Virus record (IMG/VR): IMGVR_UViG_3300024513_000031
Span: 1-48,036 of that record
Direction: 5' to 3' (one strand)
Length of the DNA: 48,036 nucleotides
Origin: a virus
The notes beneath the pieces are model-generated. The model did no database searches. It saw only the letters and a list, made by a program, of their open reading frames with translations, and had not been told where the DNA came from. Positions 32,636-41,476 of the stretch are shown in pieces. Made by a program: the position numbers and the translations under genes. How positions within the stretch are numbered: position 1 is the first letter of the stretch; the number at the start of each line of letters is the position of its first letter.

Positions 32636-32853
32636 ATACTACCTACCATTTCTAATAGTTCAAAAACTTTTCTTTCGCATATTGATTTATCATCACCGTC
32701 AATATAAAACTCTTTATGTTCATACTCAATCGGATTTCCATTAGCTCTATTTTGATTATCTTTTTCATGCAATGAATAGTAAACAACAATCATAGCTTTG
32801 TGTGGTTTTGTAGGATCGTTTTGCTTTGCTGATTTAAAAAAATTTTCATTCAT
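32614..32853 (-). CDS. Small hypothetical protein
   Basis: 79 aa. Not recognised. It has beta strands AMIVVYYSLHEK and EHKEFYIDGDD, and a C-terminal helix CERKVFELLEMVG followed by SICSKEKQ. It overlaps the upstream FmdB-like gene by four bases. Its small alpha/beta shape is compatible with an accessory or inhibitor protein, but nothing shows a function. Confidence 0.45.
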   Translation of the reverse strand: MNENFFKSAKQNDPTKPHKAMIVVYYSLHEKDNQNRANGNPIEYEHKEFYIDGDDKSICERKVFELLEMVGSICSKEKQ

Positions 32854-33224
32854 TTTCCTTCCTCCACATATTTCTTAACATTTTTTATTTTATTTAAATT
32901 TAAAGGCTTGTCCATTTTTGGCAAATCTTTTACTTCGCCAGATCTCCACCAAGGAGTATTACTTTCTTTTTTTGAAATTCCTGCGTCTGCGATTTTTTCT
33001 CGCATAGATTTTTGGTCTTTTCCTTTGCCTTTTGTTTTTGCGTTTTTTTCTGCCCATTGTCCTATTGTAGTTACATTATTACAAAATACAAAAGGACTTC
33101 CAAAGATTTGATAAAGTTTATTTTGTTTGCATTTTGGGCATTTTTTAGGGTGGTTTTTATGAATACTTTTTTCTATTTCAAAAGAATACTCACAAGAATC
33201 ACACTTATATTCAAATGTAGGCAT
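32850..33224 (-). CDS. FmdB-like zinc-ribbon protein
   Basis: 124 aa from ATG 33224, chosen because MPTFEYKCDSCEYSFEIEKS is the family start; the upstream in-frame ATG is inside the previous gene. Cys8, Cys11, Cys29 and Cys32 (KKCPKCKQNKLYQ) form the ribbon, followed by GSPFVFCNN and a Lys-rich tail. FmdB-type ribbons are small putative regulators, often with poorly known roles. In phages they accompany structural or replication genes. GGGA lies upstream of the start, overlapping the previous gene's end. Confidence 0.75.
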   Translation of the reverse strand: MPTFEYKCDSCEYSFEIEKSIHKNHPKKCPKCKQNKLYQIFGSPFVFCNNVTTIGQWAEKNAKTKGKGKDQKSMREKIADAGISKKESNTPWWRSGEVKDLPKMDKPLNLNKIKNVKKYVEEGK

Positions 33225-33225
33225 A

Positions 33226-33462
33226 TTATTCCCATTCGTTTTTATCTTCATCAATATCAACGCAAAAACTTATATCCCATCTAGTTTCACTAAGCTCTAA
33301 AGATTCTGGCGGAAAACCATCCCTAATAACATTTCCATCCAAATCAAAATAGGCTACTAAAACTTCTGGATCTTCTGAATTCTGATTTATTTTTAATACC
33401 GTCATTGGAAGACCGCCAGATTTTAAAACAACAATGTCTCCACTAGAAAATGATTTTTCCAT
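33226..33462 (-). CDS. DUF2158-like small protein
   Basis: 78 aa from ATG 33462, which has GGAG five bases ahead; the longer frame to 33492 lies inside the radical SAM gene. FSSGDIVVLKSGGLPMTVLK is the signature of the small DUF2158 family (GDvVxLKSGGpxMTV). It is an SH3-like barrel of unknown role. The C-terminal part FPPESLELSETRWDISFC is acidic. It follows the radical SAM gene directly. Confidence 0.75.
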   Translation of the reverse strand: MEKSFSSGDIVVLKSGGLPMTVLKINQNSEDPEVLVAYFDLDGNVIRDGFPPESLELSETRWDISFCVDIDEDKNEWE

Positions 33463-33464
33463 GT

Positions 33465-34487
33465 TTACTCCGACCATTCTGACGAAGCACAATTTGTACA
33501 GAATTTATTAAATGAATTTTCTATAACATTTACATGGTTTTCTGAAAACCATATATCTCGCAAAGAAGATTCATTAATATCACCAAATATTGTATCAAAA
33601 TCATAGTCATGACAACACAAAAATAATTTGCCAGCTGCATTTACATGCAAATAACCAAATGGTCTTCCGCCTATTTCTTTGCCATGAGAACAACCGACTA
33701 CACTTTTCTTTTTTAAATGTTTATTAATTGCTTTTTTATTTGATATAATACCTAATTCGTGTAATTTACCAGCCCTATCAATAAGGTGTGGAACTTTAAA
33801 ACAATTAACTTCTGGAAAAATAGACTTCGCTAACTGAAGCTGTCTTTCGTTTTCATTTGGGGAAAAATCAGGAGCTTCAAAACCAAGCTCTAACCAGCCA
33901 TTGTTTTGATATTTGCTTGTTTCATCTATGCCGTTTATTTGTATAGAAAAAGCCTTGTTTGATACCATATCTCTTAATGTCATTCTTGCGTAATTTATAT
34001 TGCTTATAAGTTGTCCAAATTTCTCTTTTTTAATTCCAGATCTTTTTTCCCATAACTCAGCTTCAAAAGCTGGTATATTTAAACATATTCCGCTTATTAT
34101 TCTTTGGTGTTTTTTTATTATATCTGTTTTGTCTGGAGTTAAATTTATTCCATTAGATAATATCATTGTATAAAGGTTATTTTTATTTAATATTTCCAAC
34201 ATTTGCTCAAAGTATTTATACAATAAAACTTCATTATAATGGGCTGTATATAAACCATTAAACTTTTTTGAAACTATGCCGTCTTCTTTTGATCTTTCTT
34301 CTAAAATATTGTTTATTATCTTTTCAAATAATTCTATGGGCATCTGAACTTTGCCTTCAGATGGATTTGGAGAATATCTAACAGGACAAAACCAACACTT
34401 AGCGTTGCAATAACCAAATGGATCTATTTGAGCTTGTTCTATTTTCCATTTTTTTAAATTGTTATTAATTAATTCTTTGATTTCCAT
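33465..34487 (-). CDS. Radical SAM protein with SPASM-type C-terminal Cys
   Basis: 340 aa. The radical SAM cluster motif is Cys27-x3-Cys31-x2-Cys34 (GYCNAKCWFCP). Later segments ILSNGINLT and ISGICLNIPAF follow the TIM barrel. The C terminus has GYLHVNAAGKLFLCCHDYD, TIFGDINESSLRDIW and FCTNCASSEWSE, a SPASM-like pattern that may hold a second Fe-S cluster. SPASM enzymes typically modify peptides or proteins. It lies 12 bases downstream of the class II RNR gene. RNRs of this class do not need a radical SAM activase, so it may act on another target. Confidence 0.82.
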   Translation of the reverse strand: MEIKELINNNLKKWKIEQAQIDPFGYCNAKCWFCPVRYSPNPSEGKVQMPIELFEKIINNILEERSKEDGIVSKKFNGLYTAHYNEVLLYKYFEQMLEILNKNNLYTMILSNGINLTPDKTDIIKKHQRIISGICLNIPAFEAELWEKRSGIKKEKFGQLISNINYARMTLRDMVSNKAFSIQINGIDETSKYQNNGWLELGFEAPDFSPNENERQLQLAKSIFPEVNCFKVPHLIDRAGKLHELGIISNKKAINKHLKKKSVVGCSHGKEIGGRPFGYLHVNAAGKLFLCCHDYDFDTIFGDINESSLRDIWFSENHVNVIENSFNKFCTNCASSEWSE

Positions 34488-34499
34488 AAATACATCTTT

Positions 34500-36782
34500 C
34501 TAGATAATGCAAGAACCTCCAGCGCAAGCCAGTTCGTTTTGCACATCAATAGTAGAACTTTCTTCGATCATATCTTTATAATCTATGTTAATATAACTTT
34601 CTTTCAACTTATTCCATAATTCAATATTGTACATATCTTTTAAAGCATATGTAGCTTTTTTAATGTCATTATTAAACATTTTGGAAAAGTTAATAATATG
34701 ATTTTTATAAATTTTTTGCATATCACTATTAGGTTCAAAATAACCTAAAGCACAAGAACAGGCACTCCACAAAGAACTAAATTCGTATGATTTATATTTA
34801 TCAAAAAGTTCTTTTGCTATAACTAAAGATTCTTTTCCATAAATTTCTTCTTGCTGTTCAATTGTATAAACAGCGGTAAAAGGTGCTTGTTCATAATCTT
34901 TGTCGCCACTAGAAGCAATTAAAGATATTCCAGCCAAATAATATCTATTATTATAGATGTAATCGCACACAATAGACCATTCATTTTCATTCACATGTAT
35001 TGTATTAGAAACATTGTGATTGATTTCTTTGCAAACACATAATTGTTCATTTTTTCCTGGTATTACCCAATTATTATAAGTTGACACAACATTATCTAAT
35101 AGTTCTGTGGCGCTTAAAGACTCTTTTAGTCTTGTGCCTTCTTGACTTTCTACACAAAATCTAATGCAATCATCTGTTTTGTTTATTGACCAAACAGATT
35201 CTTCACATGCTTGTGGATTTTTAGATTTAAAAAACTTATACGGAGCTTCATTAGTATTTGCTTGGACTATACGAAAATATTTTTGGCTATGGTCTGGGTG
35301 AATTCCAGATGTTGAACCTAATAAACAAGCAGAATTTCCTTCTGGTTTAATACATGTTGTTCTGGCAGCTGGATTTATTTTCAATGCTTTTGCATATTTT
35401 TCATTTGTTTGTCTTACTATTTTAGCTCCATGCTGTTGAATTTTTGGATTTAAAAGTATTTCTGGATGATGCTGCATACCATTGATCGAAACACCTAACA
35501 AAGCTTCTTTTCTAACTATCTGTTCAGTAATCTTTCCAAGATAAGAAAAATTAGTAAATGAAGCTTGAAGCGTTCCAATAAATGCAGCAGCTTCACACCT
35601 TTCATAAAAATCTTCTGGGCATGTGACCGTTTTTCCATTAATTGTAGAAAGGTTACAAAATCCCCAACCAGAAAGACCAACTTCATCTTCTGGCATATCG
35701 TCTTTACAGTTTTCCTTTGTAGTAATTGGACCATCATAATTTAACAAAGCAAGCTTTAATTCATCGCTATCTTTTTTATAATAAGCTCTTGTTACCCATG
35801 ATATTTCGCAGCATGGATTGCACAATGCATCATAAAGATCAGCCCAGAAAAAACCTGGCTCACCAAATTGTTTAGTAGCTTTAAATAAATTCTCAAATAC
35901 TTCTTTAGAAGAATCTTTTCTGTGCAAAAGAGCAGATATATTAGCTCTGCCTCTTTGTGGATTAGTAAAATACCAATCGCCTGTTTTTGCATTAATCATT
36001 AATTCATCATCAGCAGAGAATAAAGCTATAGTAGCCGATCTACGAACACCGCCACTAATAACGGCATCGGCAGAATGCATGACTATATCAAAAGCATCAA
36101 TAGTACGAAGTTTAGATAATCCTTCAGAAACGCATTTATCAAGCAATGCTTTAATATTCTTTAAAGCTTTTTCAAGAGGTTCATGACCTGGGGCTGTTCC
36201 AATGCCAAAACCTAAAGGTTCGCCCTTCTTTCTAATTGAAGAATAATCAAAATGAATATTACAATCTTTAAATTCTTTAAACTCTTTTACCGGTTTATCA
36301 AAATATGAAGAAAGCAGTATTCCAAGAGCATCAGCCCAACCTTCAATAGAGTCATCTATAACATGTATTTTGTGGCTTATAATTTGATTTTTAAGCCTGT
36401 TTTCAGAAAAACTGGGCAAAAGTTCGACATGGTGTTTTTGTACGCTAAAACCAGTTCCTGAACCGCATAAAAGCAAATAAAAACATTCTTGAAAAAACCT
36501 AAGTCGATCACAATAGCTAGCTGAACAATTGTATATTCTTGCATTATGTTTAAGTATTGGCTTGCCACCAAACTGTAATGCTCTTTGAGATCCAAGTATT
36601 TTTTGATCTTTAATCATTCCATAATACTTTTCAATGTCTTCAGAAAGACTTGGATATACTTCTATCATCATGTTTTTAACACGATCTACGCTTTCTTCCC
36701 AAGTTTCTCTTCTTTTTTCATTTTCGATCCATCTTGCATATTTAGAAATGGCTGTATATTTCTGCAACTCTGTAATAGACAT
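34500..36782 (-). CDS. nrdJ: Class II (B12-dependent) ribonucleoside triphosphate reductase
   Basis: 760 aa. It follows the monomeric adenosylcobalamin-dependent RTPR type: LGSQRALQFGG, RIYNCSASYC, FYLLLCGSGTGFSVQ, GVRRSATIALFS, NPCCEISW and SGWGFCNLSTING. Later GVSINGMQHHPE and ACAGGSCII end the chain, with Cys753 and Cys758 as the C-terminal redox pair. The size is near that of the Lactobacillus enzyme (about 740 aa). It makes dNTPs from NTPs with B12, without oxygen. AAGGA lies ahead of ATG 36782. No intein is present. Confidence 0.93.
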   Translation of the reverse strand: MSITELQKYTAISKYARWIENEKRRETWEESVDRVKNMMIEVYPSLSEDIEKYYGMIKDQKILGSQRALQFGGKPILKHNARIYNCSASYCDRLRFFQECFYLLLCGSGTGFSVQKHHVELLPSFSENRLKNQIISHKIHVIDDSIEGWADALGILLSSYFDKPVKEFKEFKDCNIHFDYSSIRKKGEPLGFGIGTAPGHEPLEKALKNIKALLDKCVSEGLSKLRTIDAFDIVMHSADAVISGGVRRSATIALFSADDELMINAKTGDWYFTNPQRGRANISALLHRKDSSKEVFENLFKATKQFGEPGFFWADLYDALCNPCCEISWVTRAYYKKDSDELKLALLNYDGPITTKENCKDDMPEDEVGLSGWGFCNLSTINGKTVTCPEDFYERCEAAAFIGTLQASFTNFSYLGKITEQIVRKEALLGVSINGMQHHPEILLNPKIQQHGAKIVRQTNEKYAKALKINPAARTTCIKPEGNSACLLGSTSGIHPDHSQKYFRIVQANTNEAPYKFFKSKNPQACEESVWSINKTDDCIRFCVESQEGTRLKESLSATELLDNVVSTYNNWVIPGKNEQLCVCKEINHNVSNTIHVNENEWSIVCDYIYNNRYYLAGISLIASSGDKDYEQAPFTAVYTIEQQEEIYGKESLVIAKELFDKYKSYEFSSLWSACSCALGYFEPNSDMQKIYKNHIINFSKMFNNDIKKATYALKDMYNIELWNKLKESYINIDYKDMIEESSTIDVQNELACAGGSCII

Positions 36783-36885
36783 GGCAGTTTTTTTCCTTTT
36801 AATTTTTTATGATCTTATGTTTGGACTGGAATTTTTACACCATCTTTTGAATGATGGCAATCAAGAAATATGAATTTTTCAAAGA
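36783..36885 (-). promoter_or_regulatory. 103-base gap with promoter-like motif and small hairpin before nrdJ
   Basis: TGGTGTAAAAAT lies on the - strand at 36831-36842, matching RGTGTAWWWA. A 5-bp inverted repeat, CCATC (36839-36843) and GATGG (36852-36856), overlaps it on the upstream side. There is no T-run, so it is not a standard terminator. AAGGA precedes the nrdJ start. A cobalamin riboswitch is not seen: the gap is too short. Confidence 0.3.
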
Positions 36886-37053
36886 TTATTTTTTAGATGT
36901 GTTAATTAAATTTGATTTACAATGAGGACAGCTAACATCTTCTTTTTTTTCAAAAATTTCTTTTAAAATAAAAAAAGATAATTTACATTTTGAACACTTA
37001 ACACTTGCATTATTAATTGGCGCATAACGATTAAAAATATAGTAATCACTCAT
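36886..37053 (-). CDS. 55-aa double-CxxC zinc-ribbon protein
   Basis: Found by reading the gap upstream of nrdJ: an ATG at 37053 opens a 55-aa frame. It begins MSDYYIFNRYAPINNA and has VKCSKCKLSFFI and VSCPHCKSNL, a CxxC...CxxC ribbon. The start overlaps the stop of the upstream gene by eight bases (ATGAGTGA). The clean Cys spacing and the coupling make it likely real. It may be a small nucleic-acid- or protein-binding ribbon. Confidence 0.7.
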   Translation of the reverse strand: MSDYYIFNRYAPINNASVKCSKCKLSFFILKEIFEKKEDVSCPHCKSNLINTSKK

Positions 37054-37408
37054 CTTCTTCACCAGAACTTTGATTAAAAACTGTTTCTATTAAATTTTCT
37101 AAATCTTCTAATGGCATTGATTGAATTAAATCAATTATATTATGTGACAATATTTTTGCATCTTCTTCTGGGATATTTATTGATAACATTTTTTTATAAA
37201 TATTTCTTCTAACATACAATTTAACTAAAGGTCCGCCAGCTTTTATAATTAAAGCTACTCCTTTTGGTGATTGGCAAGCTTTTAAAAGCCTTATAGCGTT
37301 TATAACCAAGCTAACTATAGTTAGTATAGTTATAATTCCAACCGCTTCGTATTTTTTGAATACTTCTGATTTTTTAAATTCGTTTTCTAATTTTTCATGC
37401 AACTGCAT
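37046..37408 (-). CDS. Small membrane protein with acidic tail
   Basis: 120 aa. A single transmembrane segment near residues 22-42 (AVGIITILTIVSLVINAIRL) follows a charged N-terminal helix (HEKLENEFKKSEVFKK). The C-terminal part is helical (DAKILSHNIIDLIQSMPLED) and ends in an acidic stretch. Not a family I can name. Orientation is uncertain. It overlaps the zinc-ribbon gene by eight bases. Confidence 0.55.
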   Translation of the reverse strand: MQLHEKLENEFKKSEVFKKYEAVGIITILTIVSLVINAIRLLKACQSPKGVALIIKAGGPLVKLYVRRNIYKKMLSINIPEEDAKILSHNIIDLIQSMPLEDLENLIETVFNQSSGEEDE

Positions 37409-37421
37409 GATTTTTTTACCT

Positions 37422-37595
37422 TCATGTAAAACATCTATCTCTGAAAATTTTCCATTGATTTTTATTTCTATCGTAAATCCATTCTTTATTTTGAATTATC
37501 GGCTGTTCTTTTTTAATAAAAACTTTTTTATCTTCTATTAAGTTGAAACACTCTTTATTTATACCGACAACAAGAAATAATATTAACTCATACAT
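37422..37595 (-). CDS. 57-aa small protein
   Basis: 57 aa from ATG 37595, which overlaps the stop of the glycosyltransferase gene upstream (ATGTATGA); the frame extends upstream, but earlier starts lie inside that gene. It has a hydrophobic start MYELILFLVVGINK, then charged residues and VFIKKEQPIIQNKEWIYD. Not recognised. The hydrophobic stretch is too short for a sure membrane anchor. Confidence 0.45.
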   Translation of the reverse strand: MYELILFLVVGINKECFNLIEDKKVFIKKEQPIIQNKEWIYDRNKNQWKIFRDRCFT

Positions 37596-38250
37596 GTTGC
37601 ACCCAGTTGTCAATGTAAGACTTATCTATATTATTATACACGGTTAAGTCTGTATGAATTGACATTCCTGGTATACAACTTACTAATTTTTTAGCTTTTT
37701 TATTTATATCTAAAAATATTTGATGATCTTCTGGATGAAAGTTTCTAGTCCACTTAAAAAAACATGAATAGTCATCCTTTAAAGTAGCCACTTTTGTTGC
37801 AAAAGTCATTGTTGTTGATATAGTATATTTCCAATGAAAGTTCTTTCTTAAAACTTTAGTAACCTCTCCAAAATTATACAATTTAGAATATTTATCTGGA
37901 TGATCATATAAAGTTACATAATCTCCAAAAAGCAATCCTTCGTTTAAAGCATCTATTACATTTCCATTGTGTAAGTAATCGTCTTCTAAAAAGTATATTA
38001 CTTTGTCATCATCAAATCTATTAATAGCATCCTCTAAACAAGCCATAAAAGAACCGGCATTGCCCAAAGATGTTTTTTGATGTGGTATATTTTTTATTAA
38101 AGATAAAGTATCTTCTGACGAAACATTATCAGCTAAAAAAGTTTTAGAACAATCATTAAATTTAGAAAGAAAATTAGACAAGCATTTATCTTTGCCACAC
38201 ATTTTTGGCTTTTTATAACTATTATCGCTTATCCTATAATAAATATGCAT
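37588..38250 (-). CDS. GT-A glycosyltransferase-like protein
   Basis: 220 aa. The central KVIYFLEDDYLHNGNVIDAL is the DxD-type metal motif and following helix of a small GT-A enzyme. SLGNAGSFMACLEDAINRF precedes it, and HPEDHQIFLDINKKAKKLVS and SIHTDLT come later as acceptor-side acidic and His residues. The N-terminal strand is MHIYYRISDNSYKKPKM, with two Cys (MCGKDKC). Donor and acceptor are unknown. It starts directly after the stop of the two-module protein gene. Confidence 0.6.
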   Translation of the reverse strand: MHIYYRISDNSYKKPKMCGKDKCLSNFLSKFNDCSKTFLADNVSSEDTLSLIKNIPHQKTSLGNAGSFMACLEDAINRFDDDKVIYFLEDDYLHNGNVIDALNEGLLFGDYVTLYDHPDKYSKLYNFGEVTKVLRKNFHWKYTISTTMTFATKVATLKDDYSCFFKWTRNFHPEDHQIFLDINKKAKKLVSCIPGMSIHTDLTVYNNIDKSYIDNWVQHV

Positions 38251-39150
38251 TTACTTTTTTTTGCTTAATGAATTACTTACTCTAATAGCCCATTCAACTC
38301 CGCTTGTTCCGCCCCAACCCAACCAAGCAACTACAGCAGGGATAGTCCAAGGCTTGGTTTTATATTCTGGTTTAGATTTTGCTTTTTCGTAATTACCACG
38401 ATGACGATTGAACTGGGCCATTCTTTTTACTGTATCGGCAGAAAGCTTGGCATTACCAGCCAAATCTCTAGCTCTAGCCCAGCCAACAGGAGTCATGCCT
38501 TTGCATTCCTTTCCGTACTTACGCTTCCATTCTAAGACTTTTTTAGCATTGTTTCTTGCTGATTGAGGAGCATCATATCCTTCGGCAGCTTCAGAAAAAT
38601 AATTTTCAATATCATTTTTGGCTTTTGACTTTTTATCTTCAGACATATAATGTTCCTCAACTTGTTTTTTTACAATTGCTAAAACATCTGAAAGTTCAAC
38701 CTCTTCCCATAAATACCCCGACTTTGACTTTTTTGAACTTCGTGGATGACCATTAGGCAAAAGATCATTGTCCTGTTTATAGTTTGGGTTTGATGGACGA
38801 TTGTTTCTTAATAGATAAAGAAATGCTTTAATTCTATTTAGACCCCATCTAGTTCTATCCATTCCTGGGGCATGACTTGTGGAATATGCACCAGCACCAC
38901 GCCTAAATACAGCTTTTAACTGAGCCATATTAGCTTTAAACTTTGGATTTTTTGCGTTGTGTTCTTGCATTAATTTTCTAATTTTATCTTCAGTTTCTTT
39001 AGAAACTTCTATATTCTTATTTGGTTTACTGGCTGAATCTTTTGGGTTCTTTTTAGAACCCCTTTTTCTTTCTTCTGGTTTTGCAGGTTTTTTTCTTGGA
39101 TCGTTTTTATCTGGACGGCCATACTGCAAACCTTCTGTATGATCAAACAT
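38251..39150 (-). CDS. Phage protein with two conserved modules (capsid-associated type)
   Basis: 299 aa from ATG 39150, which has GGAG upstream and overlaps the methyltransferase stop; the ATG at 39162 is less likely. The N-terminal 50 residues are Lys/Pro-rich and disordered. Module 1 (residues 80-135): FRRGAGAYSTSHAPGMDRTR with GLNRIKAFLYLL and NDLLPNGHPRS. Module 2 (residues 195-295): APQSARNNAKKVLEWKRKYG, GMTPVGWARARDLAG, TVKRMAQFNRHRG and AWLGWGGTSGVEWAIRV. I know both modules as recurrent in phage proteins, often near portal or protease genes, but without a proven role. A virion-associated role is inferred. Confidence 0.5.
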   Translation of the reverse strand: MFDHTEGLQYGRPDKNDPRKKPAKPEERKRGSKKNPKDSASKPNKNIEVSKETEDKIRKLMQEHNAKNPKFKANMAQLKAVFRRGAGAYSTSHAPGMDRTRWGLNRIKAFLYLLRNNRPSNPNYKQDNDLLPNGHPRSSKKSKSGYLWEEVELSDVLAIVKKQVEEHYMSEDKKSKAKNDIENYFSEAAEGYDAPQSARNNAKKVLEWKRKYGKECKGMTPVGWARARDLAGNAKLSADTVKRMAQFNRHRGNYEKAKSKPEYKTKPWTIPAVVAWLGWGGTSGVEWAIRVSNSLSKKK

Positions 39151-39706
39151 TATTATCTCCAATTTTTTCTAGTACCATTAGTCCATTATTGTTTTTTAAA
39201 TCTTCAACAACTTTCCAGTTTTTATTTTCATCTAAAAATTCATTAATTGCTACCAATATACCTTTTCCATGTCCAGTTTCATTTCTTTTTCCAAAACTTA
39301 CTGTATCATGAAAAATCATAAACTTATTAACATTTATATTATGTTTTGATAATTCTGTTTTTATTTGTTCGTAATTATGAAGAGTGTCTATAAAAAGAAG
39401 ATCTGTGTTTTCAATGTTTATATCTAATGTATTTCCTTGTATAAATTTAAAATCTATATTATTTAAATTGCATTCATTGATTAAATTATTAAATTTTTCT
39501 TCTGCTCCAAAAGAACTCGGATGTTTTATATCTATGCATGTTAACTTTTTTGGTTTTGCAACAACAAATGCCCATGTAGATACTATACCCCTAACTCCCA
39601 TTTCTGTTATATGCGAGCATTTTTCTCCATACTTTTTAAGTATTGGGAGATGTTCATTTATATCGCTAGCAGAGTTACAATGATTTTTATATATTTGTTC
39701 TATCAT
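39143..39706 (-). CDS. Class I SAM-dependent methyltransferase-like protein
   Basis: 187 aa. CSHITEMGVRGIVSTWAFV is the SAM-binding strand and loop (Glu-x-Gly-x-x-x-G), followed by KLTCIDIKH (motif II) and FKFIQGNTLDINIENTDLLF with FIDTLHNYEQI (motif IV). This matches the Methyltransf_24/cephalosporin-hydroxylase-like group. Target is unknown. It is transcribed directly after the papain-like gene, separated by one base (TAA, then A, then ATG). Confidence 0.68.
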   Translation of the reverse strand: MIEQIYKNHCNSASDINEHLPILKKYGEKCSHITEMGVRGIVSTWAFVVAKPKKLTCIDIKHPSSFGAEEKFNNLINECNLNNIDFKFIQGNTLDINIENTDLLFIDTLHNYEQIKTELSKHNINVNKFMIFHDTVSFGKRNETGHGKGILVAINEFLDENKNWKVVEDLKNNNGLMVLEKIGDNNV

Positions 39707-39707
39707 T

Positions 39708-40658
39708 TTAAATTAACATAAATAGTTTTTTGTCAATTAATTGTTCTGGGAATCCATCAAAGTTCGAGTAGGCAAATGTTTCTTCCTGTCGAATATGTTT
39801 TTCCATATCTTTCCTGCGAACACGAAGAACACCAGCTGGCAAGCTATCACCAGTATCAAAATCTTTAAGATTGCCGTGACAATCTCCCCAGCTATTAAGA
39901 ATAATAGCGTAAGGATCTGAACCATTTTTATACCCATCATCAATTCCTATGACACACATTTGATGACCCCAACTATCTGTCTGACGATGAAAGCCATCAG
40001 AAGATGGTTCCATGTTATATCCAATGTCGCTAGCTGTAGTGCATGGATAACCATTTACAATTGCGTCACGAAGATCATCCCAACTCTTAATTAGAGCAGC
40101 AGACTTTACAGGATGGAGTTTTGCTTCATTAACGAATTCAGTAGGTGGGCCTGGCTTATCGCCCCACTTACTGGCTACTCTTCCTGAGTATTTCGGAACA
40201 TTTGTGAAGTTAGATCGTAATACTCCAAACTTAATAACAGCATCTGCCATCCAACTACCGAGTGAACCATCGCTGCCATCAAGTTGTCCACGCCCAATAA
40301 ATACTCGCCCCGTACCATATAAATATGGAGGAAAGATAGGATTCCACTCTTCTCTATCGCCCTTCATTAGTTTTTCTGTAGCCATTAAGTATTCAATTGC
40401 GTTTTTAGCGCCAAACGAAACGCAATCACCAATTTCTTGGCCATAATTTTCAGTATCTTTGCCCAATACTTTACGAACTACATCATAAAGCATTAGCTTT
40501 TTACCTTTAGTATCTCTGCTGGCACTAAAAATTTTTAGATCTTTAAAAGAGCCATCATCTTTTAGTAGATCAAATTCTGATTTGACAAGATCGGGATTAT
40601 TTTTTCCTGCCCAACCATTAACTGTTCCATCTGTATATAACTTTGAAATATCTGACAT
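39708..40658 (-). CDS. Papain-like cysteine peptidase (C1-type)
   Basis: 316 aa. The catalytic residues are readable: Gln74 and Cys79 (GQEIGDCVSFGAKNAIEYL), His232 (TDSWGHQMCVIGID) and Asn255 (YAIILNSWGDCHG). These give the Q-C-H-N order of the papain fold. There is no signal peptide, so it acts in the host cytoplasm, in the virion, or by phage lysis. Possible roles are maturation of virion proteins or attack on host proteins; neither is shown. It starts with AAGGTG upstream, next to a gene for a secreted protein. Confidence 0.8.
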   Translation of the reverse strand: MSDISKLYTDGTVNGWAGKNNPDLVKSEFDLLKDDGSFKDLKIFSASRDTKGKKLMLYDVVRKVLGKDTENYGQEIGDCVSFGAKNAIEYLMATEKLMKGDREEWNPIFPPYLYGTGRVFIGRGQLDGSDGSLGSWMADAVIKFGVLRSNFTNVPKYSGRVASKWGDKPGPPTEFVNEAKLHPVKSAALIKSWDDLRDAIVNGYPCTTASDIGYNMEPSSDGFHRQTDSWGHQMCVIGIDDGYKNGSDPYAIILNSWGDCHGNLKDFDTGDSLPAGVLRVRRKDMEKHIRQEETFAYSNFDGFPEQLIDKKLFMLI

Positions 40659-40669
40659 GTTAATTCACC

Positions 40670-41476
40670 TTATTTAAAAGCTTTAAATCCAGCAGCAATT
40701 TCACGCCATGCAGAAGCAAAATCTTGTTTAGTTACCATCTTATTATCTTTGTAAAGACCATAAAGCTTTTCTTGGATTTCGTTAAAAACAATTTCCCATT
40801 TTGACCTATCTCCACCAACAGCAGCAATTGAAGAGCGATTAGCTTCTGCTGTCTTTTTCAAAATATCTTCTTGGTCATCAATAGTTCCAGCAGCAATAGC
40901 AGCAGCTATTCCTTCAAATGATTTGGCTAAAGCATTAGCCTGTTTAGCCTTATCAGATTTAGATAAATTGATTTTCGTTTTAGTCAAATTATAAATAAAT
41001 GGAGAAAGATTATACTTTCCCTCTGGAAAATTTGGTTCTGGTTCTGGATTAGGATTGGGGTTTGGATTTGGTTCTGGTGCAGGAGGAGCTTCATCGCCGA
41101 TAAGAACATCGGTAGATAAGAATGCTGTTCTTGCAGCAGTCTCGGTAATTTTATCCTGTTCTTTAACTGCATAAAGATATGTTACGGCAACAAGAGCTTT
41201 TAGTCTTTTCGGCTGAATTCCAGCACCAAAGAAAACACCGCCATTATAATCTCTAACTCTTTTTTCGGTATATCCATCAAGAACTTTCCAAGTATAAGTA
41301 GTTTCTACTAAATATTGAGGAGGGCTTTTGATCGGGCTTACAGATAAATCAACAAGTTCTCCAAGAGCAATTGGTGTTTCAGCACCAACAATTTTTTGAT
41401 CTGGAATTACAAATTTTTCTGCAAAAACATTGAAGGAAAAAACAAGTGCTAAAGCAAAAGACAAAATAATCTTCAT
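40670..41476 (-). CDS. Secreted protein with Pro/Asn-rich linker
   Basis: 268 aa from ATG 41476 (an in-frame ATG at 41500 lies inside the small membrane gene). MKIILSFALALVFSFNVFA is a Sec-type signal peptide with a likely cut after NVFA; no lipobox Cys. Residues 20-130 look beta-rich (VDLSVSPIKS, TTYTWKVLDG). A linker of Pro-Asn/Pro-Glu repeats (PEPNPNPNPNPEPEP) follows near residue 140. The last 110 residues are helical. Not a known family; envelope or lysis-related roles are possible. AGAGGA precedes the start. Confidence 0.62.
   Translation of the reverse strand: MKIILSFALALVFSFNVFAEKFVIPDQKIVGAETPIALGELVDLSVSPIKSPPQYLVETTYTWKVLDGYTEKRVRDYNGGVFFGAGIQPKRLKALVAVTYLYAVKEQDKITETAARTAFLSTDVLIGDEAPPAPEPNPNPNPNPEPEPNFPEGKYNLSPFIYNLTKTKINLSKSDKAKQANALAKSFEGIAAAIAAGTIDDQEDILKKTAEANRSSIAAVGGDRSKWEIVFNEIQEKLYGLYKDNKMVTKQDFASAWREIAAGFKAFK

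Noticed and set aside
36585-36873. Two + strand frames over the start of nrdJ
   Set aside because: Antisense shadows of a strongly conserved enzyme, hydrophobic only because of AT-rich reverse codons.
36783-36885. Cobalamin riboswitch before nrdJ
   Set aside because: The gap is about 100 bases and lacks a B12-box-like segment; only a small hairpin is seen.
41030-41090. Short DNA repeat in the secreted protein gene
   Set aside because: It only encodes a Pro-Asn/Pro-Glu linker; it is not a mobile or regulatory repeat.
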